Source of the DNA: Deltaproteobacteria bacterium
GTDB lineage: Bacteria > Bdellovibrionota > UBA1018
Length of the DNA: 24,133 nucleotides
NCBI GenBank assembly: GCA_016194835.1
Contig: JACQAU010000086.1
Span: forward strand, 1-24,133
Direction: 5' to 3'
The translations under genes were made by a program, and so were the position numbers. This document shows positions 15,542 to 21,842 of the stretch, in pieces. Under the pieces are notes generated by a model that was not told the DNA's origin, made no database searches, and saw only the letters and a program-made list of their open reading frames with translations. Each line of letters begins with the position of its first letter. Position 1 is the stretch's first letter.

Positions 15542-15952
15542 ATGAAAGTTACTCCCACTGGAAATCCGTCTACTCAGGCCGCTATTCAGGCCAATGAGAC
15601 TACAAATACTTCGAGAGCAGAGAAAAACGCCCAATCACATAAAACCAAAAAAGAAATTCCAGAAGGAGTTTCTTCGAAAATTTCTTCACGCGCTAGAGAG
15701 TTTATCAAGGCAAAAGAACTTGCCTCGCAAGCACCAGATATCAGGGAACAAAGAGTTGCTGAACTTAAAAAGAAGATTGCAGAAGGAAAATATCAAGTCG
15801 ATTCAGATGCGGTAGCGGATCGACTAGTGGAGGAACATCTTCAGACTAGTAGATCTGCTAATGCAGATCTACAAACTAACAGATCTGCTAATGCAGATCT
15901 ACAAACTAACAGATCTGCTAATGCAGATCTTCAGACCAAGGATTTGGGCTGA
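15542..15952 (+). CDS. flgM: Anti-sigma-28 factor FlgM with a repeat-extended C-terminus
   Basis: FlgM binds and inhibits the flagellar sigma factor FliA (sigma-28) until the hook is complete, then is exported. The 136-residue protein shows the family segment 'APDIREQRVAELKKKIAEGKYQVDSDAVADRLVEEHL' (about 65-101). That segment covers the sigma-binding helices after a disordered, Thr/Asn/Lys-rich N-terminus, as expected for an exported protein. Beyond the last conserved helix is an extra tail of three 10-residue repeats of the form LQTNRSANAD. Ordinary FlgM ends soon after that helix. GAGGAGG lies about 5 bases before ATG 15542. It sits between flgJ and flgN in the operon. Confidence 0.92.
   Translation: MKVTPTGNPSTQAAIQANETTNTSRAEKNAQSHKTKKEIPEGVSSKISSRAREFIKAKELASQAPDIREQRVAELKKKIAEGKYQVDSDAVADRLVEEHLQTSRSANADLQTNRSANADLQTNRSANADLQTKDLG
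15837..15940 (+). repeat. Three tandem palindromic repeats (30-bp period) at the 3' end of flgM
   Basis: The 20-base unit AGATCTGCTAATGCAGATCT occurs identically at 15851-15870, 15881-15900 and 15911-15930. The ten-base spacers between copies are both ACAAACTAAC; the outer flanks are variants (tcagactagt, tcagaccaag). Each unit is an inverted repeat with 8-bp arms and a TAAT loop. The period is a multiple of three, so the frame is kept and each unit adds ten residues to FlgM. By hand count, bases 15837-15882 match 15431-15476 in flgJ at 38 of 46 positions. Confidence 0.9.
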
Positions 15953-15993
15953 AGCCGCACTGAGTGTTCCTAAGCGATCAGGAGGATTGCATT

Positions 15994-16506
15994 ATGGAAA
16001 AAACAATTGAACAAATATTTCAAGTCTTACAGAAATTAATTTTATTACATCGTCAACTATTAGAAAAAGTCAGAGAAGAGAAAGAAGCCTTAGTCCACGT
16101 CGATGTTTCTGCTATTGAGGGTATTACTCAAACGAAAGAGGCTCTTACTGAATCTATCCGAAATGAAGAATCAAAAAGATTAAAACTAGTAGGTGAATTA
16201 GCTATAGAGTGGAAGATTCCGCTTCGTTCATTGACTCTTTCTCAATTAATTATTGAAGTTCAGGGGCGTGATCTAAAAACATCAAATCAATTAAGAAGTG
16301 CTTATCAAACGTTGACTTTTCTTGTGCAAAGGATTCAGGAACAAAATAGAAATAACGTACATTTAGTCGAAGGCTCTTTGAATCGCATTCAGAACATGAA
16401 AAAAAACGTTCTTAACGAGAGCGCTGGAAATACAAAAACTTATACTTCACAAGGACAGAGCGCTGTAGCAAATGCAAAGTCCATAATGCTTTCAAAAGAG
16501 GCATAA
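15994..16506 (+). CDS. flgN: FlgN-family flagellar export chaperone
   Basis: FlgN proteins are cytoplasmic chaperones for the hook-junction proteins FlgK and FlgL. This protein of about 170 residues is almost entirely helical and coiled-coil-like, with 'LILLHRQLLEKVREEKEALVHVDVSAIEGITQTKEAL' at its start, the standard FlgN opening. 'LVQRIQEQNRNNVHLVEGSLNRI' near the end matches the family's 'N..N..Li..sL..i' segment. The likely chaperone clients flgK and flgL follow directly. I chose ATG 15994 because AGGAGG is 8 bases upstream. An in-frame GTG at 15964 would add ten residues through that ribosome-binding site. Confidence 0.87.
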   Translation: MEKTIEQIFQVLQKLILLHRQLLEKVREEKEALVHVDVSAIEGITQTKEALTESIRNEESKRLKLVGELAIEWKIPLRSLTLSQLIIEVQGRDLKTSNQLRSAYQTLTFLVQRIQEQNRNNVHLVEGSLNRIQNMKKNVLNESAGNTKTYTSQGQSAVANAKSIMLSKEA

Positions 16507-16516
16507 AGAAGGGCAC

Positions 16517-17938
16517 ATGGCCATCCCGGATATCATGCAAACTGGTCGCAGCGGGTTGTATGCAGCAAAAGTTGGCATTGCAACCACGGGCCATAATATT
16601 TCAAACGCAAATACTGAAGGATATTCTAGGCAACGAGTTGAACAAACCACCGATAATCCAAGACCGCATGGGCCTAAGGCTATGATTGGCTCTGGTACTT
16701 TGATTAATCGTATTGATAGGATCAATGACGGCTATATAGAAAAACAAATAAGAAATACAAACAGAGAGCTCGCACACTTTGAAGAAAAAGATGTGGTTTT
16801 AAAACAGACTGAAGATATTTTCAATGAAATGGGGGGCGAGGGATTAAATCGCCTTATGTCTAGATTCTTTAATGAGTTTAGAAAGCTCTCTAATGATCCC
16901 AATAGTGAAGCCATTAGGCAAGCCGTAAGAGAGGCTGCGCAGGCCCTAGTTAATGATTTTCGTCGTTTGCGAAAAGAAGTTAGTGAAGTTGGAAGGCATA
17001 TTGACGCGCGCTTGGATGGACAAGTAAGAGAGATCAATGCACTGGCTGGAACGTTGAAAGATCTGAATATTAAAATCAAAGCACTTTCTGTGACAGGTGC
17101 TTCGCCTAATGATCTTTTAGATCAGAGAGATAAGGTTCTTAAACAGTTGTCTTCATATATGGATCTCTCAATGTATGAAGATAAGGAAGGCAGTTACGTT
17201 GTTGATATAAAGGGCGTTGGGCCATTGGTGGTAGGTGGAGATGTCCAAAAATTTGAAGTCGCTAGAACGCAAGCAGATGGACAGGGAAAATCAGAGGGTG
17301 CTTTGGATATTATTTCTAAGGCCTCGGGTCGTCTGCCTCTCACGCATCAAATTTCAGGCGGCAAAATGGGTGCGATTTTAGAGGTTAGAGATAAAACGTT
17401 ATCAACAATTTTAGATCGTCTCGACGAACTTGCTTATGGCGTTACAGAGAGCGTGAATGAAATTCATAGACAAGGGTTTACACGAGACGGAGTAAGTGGT
17501 GTAAGCTTCTTTAAAAATACAGCAAACAAGCAATCAGCCGCAGAGCTTATCGATCTTTCCGATGCTGTCAAATCAAATGTAAATCATATTGCAACCGCTT
17601 TAGTGCCGGATGCACCTGGGGATAATAGAATAGCTTTAGCTATTTCTGGGATTCAGCACCTAAGGCTTATGAATGACGGTAAAACAACTGTGGATGATTA
17701 TTATAATTCGATTGTGAGCGATGTTGGAGTTGCGGGTGCTAAAACAAGAGAAGCGCTTAATCAACAAAAAGATATTCAAACCCAACTGGGAAAAATTAGA
17801 GAGCAAATTTCAGGCGTGTCAATTGACGAAGAAACCACTCAGCTTTTACAGTATCAGCATGCTTTTGACGCGTCTGCTAAGGTAATTCAAATTGCTGATG
17901 AAATGTTAAAAACGATTTTAGATATAAAGAGAACTTAA
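16517..17938 (+). CDS. flgK: Flagellar hook-associated protein 1 (FlgK)
   Basis: FlgK forms the first hook-filament junction layer. This 473-residue protein has the N-terminal axial motif 'GHNISNANTEGYSRQRVEQ' (about 28-46), and 'GLNRLMSRFFNEFRKLSNDPNS' and 'LLDQRDKVLKQLSSYMDL', all typical of FlgK. The C-terminal 'GVSIDEETTQLLQYQHAFDASAKVIQIADEMLKTIL' is the diagnostic end. It begins 11 bases after flgN and ends 6 bases before flgL. AGAAGGG precedes the ATG. Confidence 0.96.
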   Translation: MAIPDIMQTGRSGLYAAKVGIATTGHNISNANTEGYSRQRVEQTTDNPRPHGPKAMIGSGTLINRIDRINDGYIEKQIRNTNRELAHFEEKDVVLKQTEDIFNEMGGEGLNRLMSRFFNEFRKLSNDPNSEAIRQAVREAAQALVNDFRRLRKEVSEVGRHIDARLDGQVREINALAGTLKDLNIKIKALSVTGASPNDLLDQRDKVLKQLSSYMDLSMYEDKEGSYVVDIKGVGPLVVGGDVQKFEVARTQADGQGKSEGALDIISKASGRLPLTHQISGGKMGAILEVRDKTLSTILDRLDELAYGVTESVNEIHRQGFTRDGVSGVSFFKNTANKQSAAELIDLSDAVKSNVNHIATALVPDAPGDNRIALAISGIQHLRLMNDGKTTVDDYYNSIVSDVGVAGAKTREALNQQKDIQTQLGKIREQISGVSIDEETTQLLQYQHAFDASAKVIQIADEMLKTILDIKRT

Positions 17939-17944
17939 TATTTT

Positions 17945-18925
17945 ATGCGTGTAACAGAGATGACAAATTATGAAACTGTTCGTAACTCAATAGCCAGGAG
18001 CAAGGGTCGGATGGAAAAGTTACAGCAGCAGTCAGCGACTTTAAAGAAACTAAACACGCCGTCTGATGATCCAGTTGGTGCGGCAAAGATATTAGAGATT
18101 AGGACTGATAAAGTTAATAATGATCAATATCAAATGAATGCGAAGCTGGCTCAGGCTTTTTTAGAAAACACGGATCATGTGTTAGGTGAGCTTTCTGATC
18201 TCATGGTTCGGGCAAAGGAAATTGCAATTGGGCAATCCAGTGGGGCTAGTGCTAATCAGGCCACTCGTTTAGGGGTTGCCGAAGAGGTAACGCAGCTTTA
18301 CAACCAAGCGGTCGCCACGGCGAACAGGCGTATCGGTGATCGATATCTTTTTGGCGGTTACAAGACGGACCGACCACCGATTTCAGAAGACGGAAAATTT
18401 ATAGGCGACGAAGGCCAGATCATGACAGAGGTTGGTAAGGACATTTTTATTTCTATTAATATTTCAGGACATGAGGCATTTAATACAAACCCAAAAAGGG
18501 CAAATATTGGTCCAGAAATACCAGAAATTTATAACGCAAGTGGACGGTTCCCGGCAGAAGAGGATAGTAGTCGCGGAGCTGGTTTAGAAAATGCTAATGT
18601 TTTTGATGAATTACAAAACTTAAGGATTTCGCTCTTAGCTAATGACCAGGAAGGTATTCGCTCTACGTTAGATAGATTTGATCAGATATTTACGCAATTA
18701 AATACGATGAGAGCAAAGGTGGGTTCTAGGGCGCAGGGGGTCATGGGTACAACGCAAGCGCTGGATCGGCACAATGTTACAAATGCCGAGCTAAGTTCTG
18801 CGCTAGAAGATGCCGATATGGCTCAAGTAGCAAGTGATTTAACGAAAGAGGAGACGGTATTTCGAAATGTGTTAGCAAGTGCTCACAAGCTTGTTCAACC
18901 AACGTTGATGGATTTTTTAAAATAA
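17945..18925 (+). CDS. flgL: Flagellar hook-associated protein 3 (FlgL)
   Basis: FlgL forms the second hook-filament junction layer and is flagellin-like. The 326-residue protein starts 'MRVTEMTNYETVRNSIARSKGRMEKLQQQ' and has 'TLKKLNTPSDDPVGAAKILEIR', the usual FlgL N-terminus. 'RRIGDRYLFGGYKTDRPP' follows at about 128-145, and the C-terminal 'LSSALEDADMAQVASDLTKEETVFRNVLASAHKLVQPTLMDFL' closes the D0/D1 coiled coil. No good ribosome-binding site precedes it. With only 6 bases after the flgK stop, translational coupling is likely. Confidence 0.95.
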   Translation: MRVTEMTNYETVRNSIARSKGRMEKLQQQSATLKKLNTPSDDPVGAAKILEIRTDKVNNDQYQMNAKLAQAFLENTDHVLGELSDLMVRAKEIAIGQSSGASANQATRLGVAEEVTQLYNQAVATANRRIGDRYLFGGYKTDRPPISEDGKFIGDEGQIMTEVGKDIFISINISGHEAFNTNPKRANIGPEIPEIYNASGRFPAEEDSSRGAGLENANVFDELQNLRISLLANDQEGIRSTLDRFDQIFTQLNTMRAKVGSRAQGVMGTTQALDRHNVTNAELSSALEDADMAQVASDLTKEETVFRNVLASAHKLVQPTLMDFLK

Positions 18926-19005
18926 TTTTAAGAGTTTACTTGCATCCGTGCGCAGCTTGGAATATTAGTTTCTACGAGTAATGAAAAGTGTAAAGGAATA
19001 CCAAT

Positions 19006-19236
19006 ATGTTAGTACTCACTCGTAAACTTGGGGAAAGTATTGCAATTGACGACCACATTAAGGTTGTAGTTGTTCAGATCAAAGGAAAGCAAGTACGTTT
19101 GGGGATCCAGGCCCCAAAAGAGACCAAAATACATAGAGAAGAGGTCTATTCAGCCATTAAAGAACAAAATCAACAAGCGGCGTTGAGTCCGCATGTCTCT
19201 GTGGTTGAGGTGTCCAAAGCACTAAAGAGCGGATAA
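19006..19236 (+). CDS. csrA: Carbon storage regulator CsrA (RNA-binding translational regulator)
   Basis: CsrA dimers bind GGA motifs in mRNA leaders and usually block translation; flagellin mRNA is a common target where fliW is present. The 76-residue protein begins 'MLVLTRKLGESIAIDDHIKVVVVQIKGKQVRLGI' and continues 'APKETKIHREEVY', the canonical CsrA core. A C-terminal tail of about 15 residues follows. AAGGA lies about 9 bases before ATG 19006. It is 80 bases after flgL and 83 before fliW. The csrA-fliW pair is a known flagellar feedback module in which FliW sequesters CsrA until flagellin appears. Confidence 0.97.
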   Translation: MLVLTRKLGESIAIDDHIKVVVVQIKGKQVRLGIQAPKETKIHREEVYSAIKEQNQQAALSPHVSVVEVSKALKSG

Positions 19237-19319
19237 ATAAGAATATCCCAAACGCCACCTATGAGTATTATTTAATAAGCATGCCACTTGATATTTTTTA
19301 AAAATTATTTAATAGTTTA

Positions 19320-19898
19320 ATGTGGGGGTGGAATGTGATTATAAAAACTGGGCGTTTTGGTCAGGTTACGGTTACTGATGATGCACAAATCATTGTTCCT
19401 CAGGGACTTTTGGGTTTTCCAGAGCTGACAAAATATTTTTTAGTTGATCCTCAAGATGACACATTGATTTTATGGCTGCAGTCTTTAGATAAGCCTGAAC
19501 TTTGTTTTCCAGTTCTTGAGCCTAAGATTTTTAAGCCAGATTATATTGTCAAACTTTCTGCATTAGAGCTTAGAGAATTGAAATTAGAAAAAGCAAGTGG
19601 AGCTATAGTGCTGAGTATTTTAACTATTCCCGAGGACGTTACAAAAATGACGGCAAATCTCAAGGCTCCTGTTGTTATCAATTTGAACGAGAAGACAGCA
19701 AAGCAAGTTGTTCTGCAAGAAAATGAGTTTGTAATTAAACATCAGATGTTCAAAGAATTAAGAACACACTTGCTAACGATACAATCACAGCAGCAAAAGA
19801 CGGCCAAATCACCAGAGCCTATGCTGGCAGAATCCATTCGGGCTGTTTCTCTAAAGACCCTATTTCCCTCCTCTGCTATTAGAGGCTTGAGTAATTAA
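19320..19898 (+). CDS. fliW: Flagellar assembly factor FliW (CsrA antagonist)
   Basis: FliW binds CsrA and flagellin, tying flagellin translation to filament assembly. The 192-residue protein has 'TGRFGQVTVTDDAQIIVPQGLLGFPELTKYFLVDPQD', the typical opening, and 'VLSILTIPEDVTKMTANLKAPVVINLNEKTAKQVVLQ', the strongest family match. A tail of about 40 residues follows, longer than many FliW proteins. ATG 19320 is possible, but GTG 19335 has a G-rich ribosome-binding site just upstream and gives a more family-like start (VIIKTGRFG). The GGGGGTGGA stretch there contains a GGA that CsrA might bind, which would be autoregulatory; this is speculation. Confidence 0.92.
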   Translation: MWGWNVIIKTGRFGQVTVTDDAQIIVPQGLLGFPELTKYFLVDPQDDTLILWLQSLDKPELCFPVLEPKIFKPDYIVKLSALELRELKLEKASGAIVLSILTIPEDVTKMTANLKAPVVINLNEKTAKQVVLQENEFVIKHQMFKELRTHLLTIQSQQQKTAKSPEPMLAESIRAVSLKTLFPSSAIRGLSN

Positions 19899-19922
19899 GA
19901 GAATACTTTTTCAGATAAGCAT

Positions 19923-19952
19923 TTGACAACGATAGTAATATTGCGGCATAAT
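19923..19952 (+). promoter_or_regulatory. Strong sigma-70-like promoter for the AAA/DUF4143 ATPase gene
   Basis: Perfect TTGACA (19923-19928), 18 bases, then CATAAT (19947-19952), eleven of twelve hexamer bases matching consensus. The predicted start, about 7 bases on, falls at 19959-19960, essentially on the ATG of the following gene, so the mRNA may be leaderless. Confidence 0.6.
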
Positions 19953-19959
19953 CCAGTTT

Positions 19960-21123
19960 ATGATCGGAAGAATGCTAACCCCCTTAAATAACAAGAGTTT
20001 TTTCTTATTTGGAGCTCGTGGAGTAGGAAAATCTACGTATTTAGAGAATGTTTATTCTCAAAATCAAGCAGTTTTTGTTGATCTGCTGAATCCAGAGGTT
20101 TTAGACGAGTATATTTTTGAAATTTCAAGATTTACTCAACTTATTTCGAGCGAAGAGAATAGAAATAAGATTATCATCGTGGACGAAATCCAAAAACTTC
20201 CAGCACTGCTCGACATCATTCAGTCCCGAATCCAAAAAGATAAACGGATTTTTATTTTGACAGGTTCTAGCGCCAGAAAACTCAAACAATCAGGGAGTAA
20301 TCTCTTGGCAGGACGTGCACTCGTCTATGCACTCTTTCCATTTTCAACTTTTGAGTTAAAAGACGATTTCCAGCTAGAAAAAGTGCTTAATTTTGGAAGT
20401 TTGCCAGATGCTTATTTTGCTGAAACCGAAGAGCACACCAAAGGATACTTGGATGCTTATGTGGTTACTTATCTCGAAAAGGAAATTCAGCAGGAACAGT
20501 GGGTCCGAAAAATTGAACCCTTCAGAAGGTTTTTGCGAGTGGCCGCTCAAATGAACGGCAAAATCATCAACTACTCTGCGATCGCTAGAGATGTGGGTGC
20601 AGACGACTCTAGCATCAAACAATACTTCGAAATCTTAGAAGATACCTTGCTTGGCTTTATTCTCCCAGCTCACCACAAATCAGTGAGAAAATCTCAGAGA
20701 ATAGCGCCAAAATTTTATTTTTTCGATACAGGAGTCAAGAAAGCAATTGAAAAATCGCTAAACTTCCCGCTGGCACCTTACAGTTCCCCTTATGGTGATG
20801 CTTTTGAACACTGGATTTTTCTTGAGCTGACCAGGTTGATTTCATATTTTCGTAAGGATTGGACTTTAAGCTACTCTAGATCTAAGCATGGCGTCGAAAT
20901 AGATTTTATTATAGAACGCCCTTATGAATCGACAATCCAAGTGGAAGTTAAGTCTAAGAAAAAAGTAAGCGCCACCGACGCCCAAGGACTAGAAACACTC
21001 GGATGCGACCTAGACCCACGTGCAAACCGCTATCTTTTATCTCAAGATCCACTGGTTCAGACCTTTGGTTCTACACAAGCTCTTCCATGGAAGACTGGGC
21101 TTCAGAAAATTTTCCAATTCTGA
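19960..21123 (+). CDS. AAA-family ATPase with C-terminal DUF4143 domain
   Basis: This 387-residue protein belongs to the AAA_14/DUF4143 group, common in bacterial accessory regions but with no settled role. Walker A is GARGVGKS (18-25), Walker B is IIIVDE (71-76), a sensor-1-like TGSS lies at 101-104 and LLAGRA follows at 115-120. A winged-helix-like middle ('NYSAIARDVGADDSSIKQYFEILEDT') leads to a C-terminal region with VEIDF (Glu313, Asp315) and VEVKSKK (Glu329, Lys331). That pattern resembles a PD-(D/E)XK nuclease fold; whether it cuts DNA is unknown. The last 50 or so codons favour C-ending codons unlike neighbouring genes, which hints at horizontal transfer. ATG 19960 or ATG 19972 could be the start. 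It lies between fliW and a toxin-antitoxin pair. Confidence 0.85.
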   Translation: MIGRMLTPLNNKSFFLFGARGVGKSTYLENVYSQNQAVFVDLLNPEVLDEYIFEISRFTQLISSEENRNKIIIVDEIQKLPALLDIIQSRIQKDKRIFILTGSSARKLKQSGSNLLAGRALVYALFPFSTFELKDDFQLEKVLNFGSLPDAYFAETEEHTKGYLDAYVVTYLEKEIQQEQWVRKIEPFRRFLRVAAQMNGKIINYSAIARDVGADDSSIKQYFEILEDTLLGFILPAHHKSVRKSQRIAPKFYFFDTGVKKAIEKSLNFPLAPYSSPYGDAFEHWIFLELTRLISYFRKDWTLSYSRSKHGVEIDFIIERPYESTIQVEVKSKKKVSATDAQGLETLGCDLDPRANRYLLSQDPLVQTFGSTQALPWKTGLQKIFQF

Positions 21124-21160
21124 CAGAGGCAGCACCAAGGATTATCAGGATAATAGAGTT

Positions 21161-21184
21161 ATTAGTCTTGACTAATAATTAGTC
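21161..21184 (+). promoter_or_regulatory. Likely operator of the toxin-antitoxin operon
   Basis: ATTAGTC-TT-GACTAAT (21161-21176) is a perfect 7-bp-arm dyad covering the -35 box, and a third ATTAGTC half-site (21178-21184) lies in the promoter spacer. This placement suits repression by the HTH antitoxin encoded downstream, as is usual for type II systems. Confidence 0.55.
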
Positions 21185-21196
21185 TTAGCTTATGCT
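21168..21196 (+). promoter_or_regulatory. Sigma-70-like promoter of the toxin-antitoxin operon
   Basis: TTGACT (21168-21173), 17 bases, TATGCT (21191-21196). The predicted start is about 21203, which is the GTG start of the toxin gene, so a leaderless transcript is likely here too. Confidence 0.55.
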
Positions 21197-21202
21197 CATG
21201 AA

Positions 21203-21538
21203 GTGTTGAAGGTTAAATTCTACCTAAAGAGTTCGGGTCGTAGCCCGGTGGAAGAATTTCTTGCTGATTGCTCATATGAGCTAAGATCAGTTTTTTTTGA
21301 TGCCATGAGTCTTTTGGATATGGGGCAGTCACTTGCAATGCCTTTAAGTAGAAATCTAGCAAACATATACCATGGGTTGCACGAGCTACGGTTAAGGGAT
21401 CGAACCGGTCAAGTTAGGATATTCTATTTTATCAAGAAGGGCGAAGCTATTTACTTATTACATGCGTTCAAAAAAAAGACTCAAGAATTACCCAGGAAGG
21501 AAATTGAAGTGACATTAAACAGGATACGGGAGATTTAG
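21203..21538 (+). CDS. HigB/RelE-family (Gp49-like) toxin of a type II toxin-antitoxin system
   Basis: This 111-residue basic protein resembles the Gp49/HigB branch of the RelE superfamily, which are mostly mRNA-cutting ribosome-dependent toxins. It shows 'VKFYLKSSGRSPVEEFLADC' at the start, then 'LANIYHGLHELRLRDRTGQVRIFYFIKKGEAIYLLHAFKKKTQELPRKEIEVTLNRIREI'. That combination ('gl.ElR......yRi.Y.......i.lLh.F.KKtqktp..ei..A..r') is the family signature. The start is GTG (TTG 21206 is next). It precedes its antitoxin by 4 bases, the toxin-first order typical of higBA. Confidence 0.9.
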   Translation: MLKVKFYLKSSGRSPVEEFLADCSYELRSVFFDAMSLLDMGQSLAMPLSRNLANIYHGLHELRLRDRTGQVRIFYFIKKGEAIYLLHAFKKKTQELPRKEIEVTLNRIREI

Positions 21539-21542
21539 ATTT

Positions 21543-21824
21543 ATGGCTTGGAAAGAAATGTCTGTTAATGTATTAGCAAAAGCTTTAGATGTGAACCCTA
21601 TGGAGGTAAGGGAAAAGCAGAAGCTTATTCAGCTTATTGTGAAGACTCGAAAAAAAGAAGGAGTCTCGCAGGCTACTCTTGCCAAAAAAGTTGGCGTTAC
21701 CCAGAGTCGAATTGCTCAGATAGAATCTGGCGTGGGGACTGCTAAAGTTACTTTCGATATTCTGCTTAATGTTCTCAATACTTTGGGTTATGAATTTAAA
21801 ATCGAGTTTAAAAAGGCGGCTTGA
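21543..21824 (+). CDS. HigA-type antitoxin with XRE-family helix-turn-helix
   Basis: This 93-residue protein contains an XRE/Cro-type helix-turn-helix at about 36-62 ('EGVSQATLAKKVGVTQSRIAQIESG') and ends in a short 'LGYEFKIEFKK' strand. Antitoxins of this type neutralise the HigB toxin by direct binding and repress their own promoter. The dyad at 21161-21176 is the likely binding site. It is 4 bases after the toxin gene, and the operon ends 18 bases before a convergent membrane-protein gene. Confidence 0.9.
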   Translation: MAWKEMSVNVLAKALDVNPMEVREKQKLIQLIVKTRKKEGVSQATLAKKVGVTQSRIAQIESGVGTAKVTFDILLNVLNTLGYEFKIEFKKAA

Positions 21825-21842
21825 TCTGAAGTTGCACAATTT

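Noticed and set aside
15594..15815. 73-codon plus-strand frame overlapping flgM
   Set aside because: It lies in another frame inside flgM, which has clear family motifs and its own ribosome-binding site.
15837..15940. Regular 30-bp repeats as a possible CRISPR array
   Set aside because: The spacers are only ten bases, two are identical, and the whole array is an open in-frame part of flgM.
15964..15993. Ten-residue N-terminal extension of FlgN from a GTG
   Set aside because: It would run through an AGGAGG ribosome-binding site perfectly placed for ATG 15994.
18940..18968. Sigma-70 promoter TTGCAT-N17-TATTAG before csrA
   Set aside because: Only seven of twelve hexamer bases match consensus, too weak to list in an AT-rich gap.
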